Of a stretch of 64,000 nucleotides of DNA, positions 16,779 to 26,011 are shown one piece after another. Positions within the stretch are counted from its first letter, which is position 1. Each line of letters opens with the position of its first letter. Source of the stretch: GCA-2698665 sp047611265 (GTDB lineage: Bacteria; Pseudomonadota; Gammaproteobacteria; GCA-002705445; GCA-002716945); NCBI GenBank assembly GCA_047611265.1, contig JBLFWM010000001.1, positions 1 to 64,000 of the forward strand, read 5' to 3'. Both the position numbers and the translations under genes were made by a program. A model generated the notes under the pieces. The model was not told the origin of the DNA and did no database searches. It was given only the letters and a program-made list of their open reading frames with translations.

Positions 16779-17421
16779 TAGAATCAATTATACCTTTAAG
16801 ATATTGCAAGTCATCCCAAACTTTCTTTTTCTGAGAAGGACTTCTTAAAATATATGCTGGGTGATAAAATACTATTATAGGAATATCATATTTATCAATA
16901 AAAAATTTTTTGAGTCTAAGTTCAGACATGGGTATATCTTCGCCAAGTAATCTATTTGCAGCAATTTTTCCGAGTAGCACTAAAACCTTCGGTTTAATTA
17001 TATTTATTTGCTGGTCTAAATAATCTGAGCATGCATTTATCTCTACTGTTTCAGGGTCTCTATTCTCAGGGGGTCTACATTTTATGGTATTTACAATAAA
17101 GACTAAATCTCTATTCAAGCCTATTGATTTTAGAAATTCATTTAAGAGTTTACCTGCTCGACCAATAAATGGTCTGCCGATCTCATCCTCTTCTCTGCCT
17201 GGAGCTTCCCCAATTATCATTATATTCGAGCCAGGATCTCCTTCACCAAATACCGTGTTTTTCCTTGTTTTATGTAAATTACATTTTTTACATTTTTTGA
17301 CCACTTCATCAAGACTTGCAAGATTATTATTTTCAGAAGAAATATTTTGAGTTGATTTTTTAGTATACCAAGATACATCAATTCCCATTTCAGGAAAATA
17401 TTTTTTAATGATGCTTACCAT
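16768..17421 (-). CDS. uracil-DNA glycosylase, family 4 (iron-sulfur)
   Basis: Removes uracil from DNA. The 217-residue protein has the family-4 motifs GEAPGREEDEIGRPFIGRAG (71-90), the IKCRPPENRDP loop and YHPAYILRSPS. Cysteines at 44, 47, 115 and 131 form the set that holds a 4Fe-4S cluster in this family. The start ATG overlaps the leuA stop (TAATGG). Co-transcription leuA-udg-rimI is likely. No family-1 ung was seen in the window. Confidence 0.93.
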   Translation of the reverse strand: MVSIIKKYFPEMGIDVSWYTKKSTQNISSENNNLASLDEVVKKCKKCNLHKTRKNTVFGEGDPGSNIMIIGEAPGREEDEIGRPFIGRAGKLLNEFLKSIGLNRDLVFIVNTIKCRPPENRDPETVEINACSDYLDQQINIIKPKVLVLLGKIAANRLLGEDIPMSELRLKKFFIDKYDIPIIVFYHPAYILRSPSQKKKVWDDLQYLKGIIDSNVS

Positions 17422-18962
17422 TAAATTCCTCTTTTTTTAGAAGAATTAGCCTCGGGGTTTTCTTTAAATTTATTTAATGCATTAACTAATGCTAAAATTG
17501 AGGCCTTAACAATATCTGTATCGGCACCATGTCCATTAAAGACACTATTATTTTTAGTTATGCGGACTGTGACTTCACCCTGAGCATCAGTGCCAGATGT
17601 TATATTATTGACAGAATAAAGGGTTAGTTTGCAATCGCTTTTAACGATACTTTCAATTGCATTATAAGCTGCATCTACGGCACCATCCCCTGTTGATTTA
17701 GCTTCCTCAAGAACACCGTTTATCTCAAGTTTAATATGAGCATGGGGTTTTTTATTAGTTTCAGTAACAATATTCATATAGTTAAAATTAATTAAATTTA
17801 CAGAAACTTTTACATTAGATGAAAGGTTTATAAGGTCTTCATCAAATATTTCATGCTTTTTATCAGCTAAACTCTTGAACCTGTAAAACAAATCATCAAA
17901 AGCTGAATTATCTTTGGGCATAATATTTAGATCAATCAGTTTCTGTTTGAAAGCATTTCTTCCAGAATGTTTTCCTAATACTAAAGAATTACTTGCCAAA
18001 CCAATATCTTCAGCTCTCATAATCTCATAAGTTTCACGAGATTTAATTATTCCATCCTGATGAATACCTGATTCATGGGCGAATGCATTCTTTCCTACTA
18101 TTGCCTTATTTGGTTGGACAGGAAATCCTGTTATAGATGATACGAGCCTAGAACACTTTAATATTTTTTTTGAATTTATATTTGTATCACATTTAAAAAC
18201 ATCTTGTCTGGTTCTAACCGTCATCACAATCTCTTCAAGAGCCGCGTTACCTGCTCTTTCCCCTAAACCATTAATTGTGCACTCAACCTGTCTAGCTCCA
18301 TTTAATACTGCAGACAATGAATTGCCTACGGCAAGACCTAGATCATTATGGCAGTGTACTGAAAATATTGCTTTTTCAGAATTTGACACATTTTTAATTA
18401 TATTTTTAATTAATTCTCCAAACTGGTGAGGTAGATTATACCCAACTGTGTCAGGAATATTTATAGTTCTAGCTCCTGCATTTATTGCTGCTTCTATGAC
18501 TTCACATAAAAATTTTAGCTCAGATCTTCCTGCATCTTCAGGCGAAAACTCTACATCATCAGTAAAAGTTTTTGCTAACTCTATTGCGGCAACTGCTGTG
18601 GACAATACTTTTCCAGGTGTCATTTTTAATTTTTTCTCCATATGGATAGGAGACGTCGCAATAAAAGTATGTATTCTAGGAAATTTTGCATCCTTCAATG
18701 ATTCTGCAGCAGTTGAAATATCCTTGTCTAAAGCTCTTGCAAGAGCACAGATACTTGAGCCTGTTACTACTTTAGATATTTCTTGTACAGATTTAAAATC
18801 ACCAGAACTAGCTATAGGAAAACCAGCTTCAATAATATCTACATTTAACTCTTCTAACGCAATGGCAATTTTCATTTTTTCATCGACATCCATAGATGCG
18901 CCAGGACTTTGTTCCCCATCTCTTAGAGTTGTATCAAAAATTATTAACTTTTTATCATTCAT
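17421..18962 (-). CDS. leuA: 2-isopropylmalate synthase
   Basis: Condenses acetyl-CoA with 2-ketoisovalerate, the first committed step of leucine synthesis. The protein has the signature IFDTTLRDGEQSPGASM at the N terminus, the metal-binding HCHNDLGLAVGN in the TIM barrel, HESGIHQDG, and a C-terminal regulatory domain with TGDGAVDAAYNAIE that senses leucine. The frame opens at a TTG at 18980, but the ATG at 18960-18962 gives the usual N terminus (513 residues). A possible leucine-rich leader peptide and an A/T-rich hairpin precede it. Confidence 0.96.
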   Translation of the reverse strand: MNDKKLIIFDTTLRDGEQSPGASMDVDEKMKIAIALEELNVDIIEAGFPIASSGDFKSVQEISKVVTGSSICALARALDKDISTAAESLKDAKFPRIHTFIATSPIHMEKKLKMTPGKVLSTAVAAIELAKTFTDDVEFSPEDAGRSELKFLCEVIEAAINAGARTINIPDTVGYNLPHQFGELIKNIIKNVSNSEKAIFSVHCHNDLGLAVGNSLSAVLNGARQVECTINGLGERAGNAALEEIVMTVRTRQDVFKCDTNINSKKILKCSRLVSSITGFPVQPNKAIVGKNAFAHESGIHQDGIIKSRETYEIMRAEDIGLASNSLVLGKHSGRNAFKQKLIDLNIMPKDNSAFDDLFYRFKSLADKKHEIFDEDLINLSSNVKVSVNLINFNYMNIVTETNKKPHAHIKLEINGVLEEAKSTGDGAVDAAYNAIESIVKSDCKLTLYSVNNITSGTDAQGEVTVRITKNNSVFNGHGADTDIVKASILALVNALNKFKENPEANSSKKRGI

Positions 18963-18977
18963 ACTATTAGGTAAATT

Positions 18978-19068
18978 CAAGTTAAGTAAATTAAATTAAA
19001 AACTATAATGACAGTTTTAAAAAATCATTTAAAAAGAGGAGATTAATTATAGAAATTGATTTAATCAT
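18978..19068 (-). promoter_or_regulatory. possible leucine attenuator region before leuA
   Basis: The gap between pssA and leuA is unusually long for this window (129 bases). On the minus strand it holds, in order, a short leader frame, a six-pair hairpin GATTAA/TTAATC inside it, and a second hairpin TTAAAACT/AGTTTTTAA followed by a T-rich run just before leuA. Peptide, hairpin, terminator-like hairpin and biosynthetic gene is the layout of amino-acid attenuators. The stems are A/T-rich and weak, so this is a suggestion only. Confidence 0.25.
19003..19068 (-). CDS. possible leader peptide of leuA
   Basis: A 21-codon frame, ATG at 19066-19068, encodes MIKSISIINLLFLNDFLKLSL. Six residues are Leu and four are Ile. 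Two consecutive CTC codons (a codon expected to be scarce in such an A/T-rich genome) fall mid-peptide. It lies immediately upstream of leuA. No ribosome-binding site is evident before the ATG, which counts against it. Chance is a real alternative given the base composition. Confidence 0.22.
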   Translation of the reverse strand: MIKSISIINLLFLNDFLKLSL

Positions 19069-19109
19069 AACTGAAACTTTATATTAAATATGTAAATTTG
19101 CAAGAAATA

Positions 19110-19886
19110 TTAAGGCTTTGTAGAGGTTTTCTCTTTAGAGAATGACTTTTTTTTCTTAACTATTCTTATTAGATACATGCTTGGACCTGATAACGCATAA
19201 AGCAAGAAAAAGGAGAATAATACTAATGGGGGATCAAAAGATATAAATGAAATTATTAATGTAATTAGAAATAAAGTGATATGCGGTACTTTGTGGCGAA
19301 TATCAAAATCTTTAAAGCTATAGTAAGTAATATTGCTAATCATAAAAAATGATAGTATTGGCAAAATAAATAATCCCACCCATATATAGTGCATATATCC
19401 ATTTACCATTGTCTCTACTATCCATACATATGTGATAATAACTGCCGATGATGCAGGGCTGGCTAATCCTATAAAATATTTTTTATCCTGGGTTTGTATT
19501 TTTGAGTTAAATCTAGCTAATCTAATAGCGGCTGAAGCGACATAAATAAAGCAACATATCAATACAATTTTAGAAGAATCTAAATTTAAAATTAAATTTT
19601 GATCAGCCCATGTATACAACATTATTGCAGGGGCTAACCCAAAACAAATCATATCTGATAAACTATCGTAGTTTTCTCCAAATACTGTTTGAGTATTCGT
19701 TAATCTAGCAATTCTTCCATCCAAACCATCAAGAACCATCGCGATGAGTATAGCTAAAGATGCAATAATGAAGTCACCATTTATTGAAGATATAATTGCA
19801 TAGAATCCGCTAAATAAAGCGGAGGTAGTAATTAAATTTGGAAGAAGAAATACGCCTCTCAATCTCTTCTTTTTTTCTTCAATCAT
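19110..19886 (-). CDS. pssA: CDP-diacylglycerol-serine O-phosphatidyltransferase
   Basis: Integral membrane enzyme making phosphatidylserine, the precursor of phosphatidylethanolamine. The 258-residue protein has about eight membrane segments and the CDP-alcohol phosphotransferase motif with spaced Asp residues, LDGLDGRIARLT followed by GENYDSLSD (about 50-77). This is the type II (Bacillus-like, membrane-embedded) enzyme, not the E. coli PLD-like form. Its ATG overlaps the ilvC stop (TAATG), so a phospholipid gene is embedded in the branched-chain amino acid operon. That linkage also occurs in other proteobacteria. Confidence 0.93.
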   Translation of the reverse strand: MIEEKKKRLRGVFLLPNLITTSALFSGFYAIISSINGDFIIASLAILIAMVLDGLDGRIARLTNTQTVFGENYDSLSDMICFGLAPAIMLYTWADQNLILNLDSSKIVLICCFIYVASAAIRLARFNSKIQTQDKKYFIGLASPASSAVIITYVWIVETMVNGYMHYIWVGLFILPILSFFMISNITYYSFKDFDIRHKVPHITLFLITLIISFISFDPPLVLFSFFLLYALSGPSMYLIRIVKKKKSFSKEKTSTKP

Positions 19887-20902
19887 TATTTTATTTTTTC
19901 ATCTACGAGCTTACTGTCTCCCATCCATGACATCATGCTACGTAGTTTTTTACCAGTCTCTTCTATTAAATGTTCTGAGCCTTCTTGTCTCAGCCTATCA
20001 AACTCTTTAGATCCACTTTTTACTTCATTAACAAAATCTTTAGCAAATTTACCATTCTGAACATCTTTAAGGACTAGTTTCATATTAGCCTTCACATGAT
20101 CATCTATAATTACAGGACCTTTTGTTAAATCACCATACTCTGCAGTATTAGATATAGAATATCTCATCTCTGTCATTCCACCTTCATACATTAAATCTAC
20201 TATTAGCTTTAACTCATTAAGACATTCAAAGTAAGCCATTTCGGGTGCGTAGCCAGCTTCTGTTAAAGTTTCAAATCCAGCTTTTACTAGTGCAGTAACA
20301 CCACCACATAAGACAGCTTGTTCACCAAATAAATCAGTTTCAGTTTCTTCTTTAAAGTCTGTCTCAATTATTCCAGCTCTTCCGCCACCTATTGCTGACG
20401 CATAAGCTAATGCAACATCTTTTGCTTTTCCAGAATTATTATTATGAATTGCAATTAAAGTGGGAACTCCTTTGCCTGCAAGAAAAGTTGATCTAACTAA
20501 GTGTCCGGGGCTTTTTGGAGCTACCATGAATACATCATTTTTAGCATCAGGTTTTATTTGTCCATAATGTATATTAAAGCCATGCGCAAAAGCTAACATT
20601 GCGTTCTCTTTTAAATTTGGCTCTATAGATTCTTTAAAGATATCTCCTTGGTATTCATCTGGCGCAAGAATCATTACAATATCAGCTTTAGAGACAGCAT
20701 CTTTAACAGATAAAACTTCTAGGCCTTCTTTTTTAGCTCTCGCCGCATTTACCGAACCTTCTCTGAGCCCAATAGTCACATTGATGCCTGAATCTTTAAG
20801 GTTAAGAGCATGTGCGTGTCCTTGTGAACCATACCCAATTATAGTCACATTAAGATTTTTAATGTTATCTAGGTTTGCGTCTTTATCATAATATACTTTC
20901 AT
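19886..20902 (-). CDS. ilvC: ketol-acid reductoisomerase (class I)
   Basis: NADPH- and Mg-dependent second step of valine/isoleucine synthesis. The protein has the N-terminal Rossmann motif GYGSQGHAHALNL, the PKSPGHLVRSTFLAGKGVP region, and the class I C-terminal domain with FGEQAVLCGG and the metal-binding glutamates in AYFECLNELK. The ATG at 20900-20902 is preceded by GAGG at a good distance and gives 338 residues. An upstream ATG at 20914 overlaps the ilvN stop and is less likely. Confidence 0.97.
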   Translation of the reverse strand: MKVYYDKDANLDNIKNLNVTIIGYGSQGHAHALNLKDSGINVTIGLREGSVNAARAKKEGLEVLSVKDAVSKADIVMILAPDEYQGDIFKESIEPNLKENAMLAFAHGFNIHYGQIKPDAKNDVFMVAPKSPGHLVRSTFLAGKGVPTLIAIHNNNSGKAKDVALAYASAIGGGRAGIIETDFKEETETDLFGEQAVLCGGVTALVKAGFETLTEAGYAPEMAYFECLNELKLIVDLMYEGGMTEMRYSISNTAEYGDLTKGPVIIDDHVKANMKLVLKDVQNGKFAKDFVNEVKSGSKEFDRLRQEGSEHLIEETGKKLRSMMSWMGDSKLVDEKIK

Positions 20903-20910
20903 TTTATTCC

Positions 20911-21417
20911 TCATTTAATATTTTCTAAACTATCAATGCCTCGACTTATACCTAATGTACCAGAACGAACCATTTCTATTATTTTAATTTTTCCCATTGA
21001 TTCAATAAAAGCGAGAATTTTTTCAGTTGCACCAGTTAATTCAACCGTATAGGTGGTATCTGTCACATCTATAATACGAGCTCTAAAAATATCCGTTAGT
21101 CTTTTTATTTCATCTCTTTGGTTCTTGTTACACTTTAATTTCAGAAGCAACATCTCTCTTTCTATGTGCGTCTCTTCAGTTAAATCTTTAACATTTACAA
21201 CATCAATTAATTTATCTAGTTGTTTTTCTAATTGCTTTATTTTTTGATCATTGCAGAGTGTTACCAAAGTCATTCTTGAAATTGACTCATCATTTGTGGG
21301 TGCAACATTTAAACAATGAATATTATATCCTCGTGCAGAAAATAAACCAGCAATTCTAGATAATGAACCAAATTCATTCTCAACTAAAATAGATATTATA
21401 TGTTTTTTCTCATCCAT
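20911..21417 (-). CDS. ilvN: acetolactate synthase small (regulatory) subunit
   Basis: Regulatory subunit giving valine feedback control to the large subunit. The 168-residue protein is the IlvH-type length: an N-terminal ACT domain (ISILVENEFGSLSRIAGLFSARGYNI) and a C-terminal domain (about 80-160) ending GTLGISRG. It starts 3 bases after the large-subunit gene, so the subunits are co-translated. Confidence 0.96.
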   Translation of the reverse strand: MDEKKHIISILVENEFGSLSRIAGLFSARGYNIHCLNVAPTNDESISRMTLVTLCNDQKIKQLEKQLDKLIDVVNVKDLTEETHIEREMLLLKLKCNKNQRDEIKRLTDIFRARIIDVTDTTYTVELTGATEKILAFIESMGKIKIIEMVRSGTLGISRGIDSLENIK

Positions 21418-21419
21418 AT

Positions 21420-23147
21420 TTACGCAAGCTCCGTATCTTTTCCAGTGGGCGATAAATGCATTTCATTATGGGCCTGACCACTTTTAATCATTGGATAAAC
21501 ATTTTCTTCTTGATCAGTAATAATATCTACAAAAACTAATCTATCTTTTAAGTCCATAGCTTCTTTCAACTTACTTTTTAATTCTGAGGGTTTTTCAATT
21601 TTAATACCGACATGTCCGAAACTAGATGCTAGCTGGACAAAGTCAGGTATAGCTTCCATATAAGACATTGCATACCTACCTTCATAAAAAAATTCTTGCC
21701 ATTGCCTAACCATTCCCATATACCTATTATTAAGGGTTATAATTTTTATTGGTAGTCTATATTGCAAACAAGTTGCTAATTCTTGTATACACATTAATAT
21801 GCTAGCCTCACCAGTTACACAAATAACTTCAGATTTTGGGTAAGCTAACTGCACGCCCATTGCAGCAGGAAGTCCAAAACCCATGGTCCCGAGGCCTCCA
21901 GAGTTGATCCATCTATTTGGTTTATCAAATTTATAATATTGAGCAGCCCACATTTGATGCTGGCCAACATCAGAAGTTACATATGCATCACCTTTAGTGA
22001 TCTCATATAAGGCCTCTATTACAGACTGAGGTTTAATAACTTTGTCAGATTTCTTATAGGACAGGCATTTTTTTGTTCTCCACTTGTCAATCTGAACCCA
22101 CCATTTTTTAAGAGCTGATTTATTAATATCTTTTAAATATGGTTTAATAGCTACATTCAAACCTTTTAAAATACTTGATGTTTCTCCAACAAGCGAAAGA
22201 TCTACTTCTATGATCTTAGATATAGAAGAAGGGTCTACATCTATATGTATAATTTTTGCAGATGGACAAAATTTTGATGTGTCACCTGTAACTCTATCAT
22301 CAAATCTAGCTCCAACTGCTAATAAAACATCACAATCATGCATTGCCATATTAGCCTCATAAGTACCATGCATTCCTAGCATTCCTAGAAACTGATTATC
22401 CGTAGCAGGGTAGCCACCAAGACCCATTAATGTGTTAGTTATAGGGTATCCAATATTTTTAACAAGAGCGGCTAACTCTTTGTGGGCATTACCTAAAATT
22501 ACTCCTCCTCCCGCATAAATCATTGGTTTCTTTGCAGAAGCTAGTAATTTAGCAGCTTCATCAATTTTTGACTTAGATTCTGAAATGGGAGCCTTATAAG
22601 ACCTTAATTTTATTTTTTTTGGATACTCAAAATTTATTTTAACTTTAGGATCAGTTAAATCTTTAGGGATATCTATGAGGACAGGGCCGGGACGACCAGT
22701 TGTTGCAATAATAAAAGCTTTCTTAAAAACCTCTGCTATTGATTCTCTGCTGTCTACTAAAAAATTATGTTTTGTTACAGGTCTTGTTATACCTGTTGCA
22801 TCTGCCTCTTGAAAAGCATCGCTACCAACGTATTCTCTTGGTACTTGACCAGAGATTATAATCATCGGTACCGAGTCCATATGAGCTGTAGCCAATCCAG
22901 TAATACAATTTGTAATACCTGGACCTGATGTAACTAAAACAACACCGGGTTTACCGCAAGCTCTAGCATACCCATCTGCTGCATGAGTAGCACCTTGTTC
23001 ATGTCTAGTTAGGATATGTTTAATTTTCTTATCCCCAAATAATGCATCATATATGTGTAGTACTGCCCCACCTGGATACCCAAAGATAAAGTCAACGCCT
23101 TCTTTCTTTAAACATTCTATAATTATTTGCGATCCACTTAATTTCAT
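21420..23147 (-). CDS. ilvB: acetolactate synthase large (catalytic) subunit
   Basis: ThDP- and FAD-dependent enzyme forming acetolactate or acetohydroxybutyrate. The 575-residue protein has the N-terminal GYPGGAVLHIYDAL with the catalytic glutamate in RHEQGATHAADGYAR, a central FAD-type domain, and a C-terminal ThDP domain (GLGTMGFGLPAAMGVQLA, then GEASILMCIQELAT). In the usual GDGSF/GDGC-like ThDP motif the second residue is E (GEAS), a variation seen in some ALS proteins. AAGGGA upstream of the ATG is a good ribosome-binding site. First gene of ilvB-ilvN-ilvC-pssA. Confidence 0.97.
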   Translation of the reverse strand: MKLSGSQIIIECLKKEGVDFIFGYPGGAVLHIYDALFGDKKIKHILTRHEQGATHAADGYARACGKPGVVLVTSGPGITNCITGLATAHMDSVPMIIISGQVPREYVGSDAFQEADATGITRPVTKHNFLVDSRESIAEVFKKAFIIATTGRPGPVLIDIPKDLTDPKVKINFEYPKKIKLRSYKAPISESKSKIDEAAKLLASAKKPMIYAGGGVILGNAHKELAALVKNIGYPITNTLMGLGGYPATDNQFLGMLGMHGTYEANMAMHDCDVLLAVGARFDDRVTGDTSKFCPSAKIIHIDVDPSSISKIIEVDLSLVGETSSILKGLNVAIKPYLKDINKSALKKWWVQIDKWRTKKCLSYKKSDKVIKPQSVIEALYEITKGDAYVTSDVGQHQMWAAQYYKFDKPNRWINSGGLGTMGFGLPAAMGVQLAYPKSEVICVTGEASILMCIQELATCLQYRLPIKIITLNNRYMGMVRQWQEFFYEGRYAMSYMEAIPDFVQLASSFGHVGIKIEKPSELKSKLKEAMDLKDRLVFVDIITDQEENVYPMIKSGQAHNEMHLSPTGKDTELA

Positions 23148-23235
23148 AACTTCCCTTGTTTTATAACCAGTCTATAATACATCTTTTTTAGTAAATCATC
23201 ATTATTTATTGATAATTTCCATTAATATATAGCAA

Positions 23236-23853
23236 TTATTGATAGACTAAGTAACCATTAAAATCACCATATATATAATATAAGAAACATTTCATAATTT
23301 CTGACACAACCATCTTTATTGCGCCCTTATCCTGTTTCCAGTCACCAATGTTATCTATATAAAAAAAATCTATTTGAACTTTTTGGTCAAATGTATTAAA
23401 TATTTTTTTAACTCTATATATATGGAATTTATTAGTAACAATTAAAACATTTTGTATGTCAGATGAATTAATTTTACTAAAAAATCTTGCTTCATCATAT
23501 GTACTTTTATTATCTACGCCAAATAAAACAATATTCTTTCTTAAAATATTATTTTTTAGAAGAATATCTATGTATTTTTCATAAACTCTCTTCTCGTCAG
23601 ATGAATTAATATAATTTTTAACTATCGAAGCTTCCTTACTCAAATATATAAATTTAGCATCTTTTTCAAAAAATAATTTACTACCAACAACTGCCCTATC
23701 TGGATTTCCAGATAAAATAACAATTGCATCATAGCTTGAATCAATACGCCCTATTTCTGGATTAGTTATTTTGAATAATAAATAAAAAGTTATTATTGAT
23801 AATAATACTGCCACTAAACCGATGGCTGATAACAGTCTATTAAGGTAAAGCAA
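23236..23853 (-). CDS. DUF218/YdcF-SanA-like membrane-anchored protein
   Basis: A 205-residue protein with one N-terminal membrane helix (about 8-28) and a DUF218 core facing the periplasm: YDAIVILSGNPDRAVVG, KSTYDEARFF, and VLIVTNKFHIYRVKKIF followed by a C-terminal helical tail. DUF218 proteins (SanA, ElyC, YdcF) affect envelope integrity and undecaprenyl lipid handling; their chemistry is not settled. It lies 4 bases downstream of tusA on the same strand, so the two may be co-transcribed. Confidence 0.78.
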   Translation of the reverse strand: MLYLNRLLSAIGLVAVLLSIITFYLLFKITNPEIGRIDSSYDAIVILSGNPDRAVVGSKLFFEKDAKFIYLSKEASIVKNYINSSDEKRVYEKYIDILLKNNILRKNIVLFGVDNKSTYDEARFFSKINSSDIQNVLIVTNKFHIYRVKKIFNTFDQKVQIDFFYIDNIGDWKQDKGAIKMVVSEIMKCFLYYIYGDFNGYLVYQ

Positions 23854-23857
23854 AACT

Positions 23858-24088
23858 CTAATTCTTTTTTAATAAAAAATAAAATTTATTGTCTTTCTCT
23901 TCCGTGCTCAATAATTCATTTCCTGTTTGATTAGCAAATGACTCAAAATCTTTAACTGCTCCGGGGTCAGTTGATATTATTTTCAACGTCTGCCCAGCAT
24001 CCATTCCGTTAATTTCTTTCTTAGCTTTTATTATGGGCAAGGGACAATTAAGTCCACTAGTATCCAATTCTTTATCAAAATCTGACAT
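23858..24088 (-). CDS. tusA: TusA-family sulfurtransferase
   Basis: A 76-residue sulfur carrier with the TusA signature LDTSGLNCPLPIIKAKKEI. Cys15 in the CPxP motif carries the persulfide. TusA proteins pass sulfur to tRNA thiolation, molybdenum cofactor and, in sulfur oxidisers, to the rDsr/sHdr oxidation route. The nearby sox genes make a dissimilatory role possible, but a TusA divergent from bepA is also seen in non-sulfur-oxidising gammaproteobacteria, so a housekeeping role is equally likely. Confidence 0.93.
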   Translation of the reverse strand: MSDFDKELDTSGLNCPLPIIKAKKEINGMDAGQTLKIISTDPGAVKDFESFANQTGNELLSTEEKDNKFYFLLKKN

Positions 24089-24162
24089 GCACTTTCCTTT
24101 GGGTTATAATGGTTATTATGTGTATTATTAATATATACTAATTTATTAATGTTCTATGTTCT

Positions 24163-25614
24163 ATGTTAGTTACTATAAAAAAATATTCAACCTCTTTTTT
24201 TCTAACAATATCATTCCTTTTTATAGATATTCCTTTTGCGTATAGTATAGACCAAATACCAGAGCTTGGTGATCCATACAGCGAGACTCTTCCTCTTAAA
24301 CAAGAAGATATTATTGGCATGGGAACATATCGTAGACTACAAAAATATGGTTATATTAATAATAACCCCCTGGTTATCTCCTACATTAACTATCTTGGTA
24401 ACAAGTTATCGAGAAGCACAATGGATACAAACAGAACATATCAATTTTTTGTGGTTCAGTCAGACCAAATAAATGCATTTGCAGTACCGGGAGGTTACAT
24501 AGGGATAAATATAGGTTTAATACTTTTATCTGAAAATGAAGCCCAGTTGGCAGGGGTAGTATCACATGAAATTGCACATATTAAGCTCAGACATTCAGCT
24601 GAAATGATTGCCAGCGCAAGCATGAGTAATATACCAATGTGGATAGGGATAATTGCTGGAATTTTTGCAGGTAACCCCCGAGCTTCTATCGCGGCCATGA
24701 GAGCCGGTATTGGTTTGTCTGCACAAATGAATGTTAACTTAATTAGAACAAATGAAATTGAGGCTGATGATTATGGTGTAGAGATTATGCATAAAGCAAA
24801 TTATGATTTATCAGAGATGGCTAGTTTTTTTGACAAAATGGAAAATTCTACAGGAGAAATATCAAGGAACTTAGAATATTTGTCGACCCACCCAATGTAT
24901 GAAAACCGGATTGCTAACATACAAAATAGATCATCTGTGCAAAATAACTCTATAAAGAATAGTACTGATGATTATCTTTATATTAAAAATATTCTTAGCG
25001 TTTCTGTCACTAGCGATATAACTAAAAATATAAAATCAATAACTAATAAAGACAAGTATAGTCAGCATAAGTTGGCGCTTCTATATTATAAAAGATCTGA
25101 TTACAAAAATGCATATGACGCTATATTGCCAACCTACAAGGTTAATCCAAATAACTTATATATATCAATTCTGTATGCAAATATATTAATTGGTCAAGGT
25201 GAAATAGATAAAGCTCTGGAAGTTTTAAACAGATTAAAAAATATTTATCCACTAAATACCGTTGTGTCTCTTTCTATTGCTGAAATATTGATCGAGAATA
25301 ATCTAAACTTAGGTTATGCCGCAAGATTGTTAGACCCTCTAGAAATACATTATAGTTTAAACCCAAACTACTTAAGATTATCTTCAAAGCTTCATACGCT
25401 GAAAAAGAATGAGTTTAAAGCGACAATATTTAGGTCAAATTACTATGAGCTTTTAGATGACATGGGGCTAGCATTGGAAGTTCTATCTAACTCAATTAGA
25501 TCAAGCAAGATAAGTATAGAGCAAAAGAAAATACTTGAAGCTAAAAAAATCAATATTATTTGTGGTAACCCAAGACCATTGGAGCCAATATTTGGTGAAA
25601 AAACTTGTAATTAA
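24163..25614 (+). CDS. bepA: BepA-like periplasmic M48 metalloprotease with TPR repeats
   Basis: Periplasmic zinc protease and chaperone for outer-membrane protein assembly (BepA/YfgC family). The 483-residue protein begins with a signal peptide (cut near FAYS, about 28). The M48 domain has HEIAH at 135-139 and a downstream EADDYG third-ligand region near 205. From about 290 to 460 helical TPR-like repeats follow (KNAYDAILPTYKVNPNN, IDKALEVLNRLKNIYP). BepA degrades misassembled LptD and BamA clients in E. coli. It is divergent from tusA. Confidence 0.92.
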   Translation: MLVTIKKYSTSFFLTISFLFIDIPFAYSIDQIPELGDPYSETLPLKQEDIIGMGTYRRLQKYGYINNNPLVISYINYLGNKLSRSTMDTNRTYQFFVVQSDQINAFAVPGGYIGINIGLILLSENEAQLAGVVSHEIAHIKLRHSAEMIASASMSNIPMWIGIIAGIFAGNPRASIAAMRAGIGLSAQMNVNLIRTNEIEADDYGVEIMHKANYDLSEMASFFDKMENSTGEISRNLEYLSTHPMYENRIANIQNRSSVQNNSIKNSTDDYLYIKNILSVSVTSDITKNIKSITNKDKYSQHKLALLYYKRSDYKNAYDAILPTYKVNPNNLYISILYANILIGQGEIDKALEVLNRLKNIYPLNTVVSLSIAEILIENNLNLGYAARLLDPLEIHYSLNPNYLRLSSKLHTLKKNEFKATIFRSNYYELLDDMGLALEVLSNSIRSSKISIEQKKILEAKKINIICGNPRPLEPIFGEKTCN

Positions 25615-25661
25615 AGTAGTTTTTTTCTATACAGATAGGTACTATAATGTATTAGAAAATT

Positions 25662-26003
25662 ATGAACAATATAAAAGTTTTAATTACTACCATTATATTT
25701 AGCTTATGTCTTGGAAATACAGCTTATTCTGGTGATATTGAAGAAGGTAAAAAATTAGCTTTTGATAGAAAAAAAGGTAACTGTTTGGCCTGTCATATGA
25801 TAGATGATGGAGAGTTGGCTGGTAATAATGGTCCTCCGTTAATAGCAATGAAAGCAAGGTTCCCGAATAAACAAGATTTATTTGATCAAATTTGGGACCC
25901 AACTGAAAATGACCCAGACTCATTCATGCCTCCCTTTGGAAAGCATGGAGCTATATCTAAAACTGAAATTAATAAAATAATAGAGTATTTATATACTCTT
26001 TGA
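25662..26003 (+). CDS. soxX: sulfur oxidation c-type cytochrome SoxX
   Basis: Periplasmic monohaem cytochrome; with SoxA it oxidatively couples thiosulfate to the SoxY cysteine. The 113-residue protein has a signal peptide (cut near AYS, 23), the haem motif CLACH at 41-45, and the likely Met axial ligand in DSFMPPFGKHG (Met89). First gene of soxX-soxY-soxZ-soxA; the next start overlaps its stop region. Confidence 0.94.
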   Translation: MNNIKVLITTIIFSLCLGNTAYSGDIEEGKKLAFDRKKGNCLACHMIDDGELAGNNGPPLIAMKARFPNKQDLFDQIWDPTENDPDSFMPPFGKHGAISKTEINKIIEYLYTL

Positions 26004-26011
26004 GGAAAATT

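Noticed and set aside
23148..23235. Leader peptide or attenuator before ilvB
   Set aside because: Only very short frames with no run of Ile, Leu or Val and no terminator-like hairpin were found.
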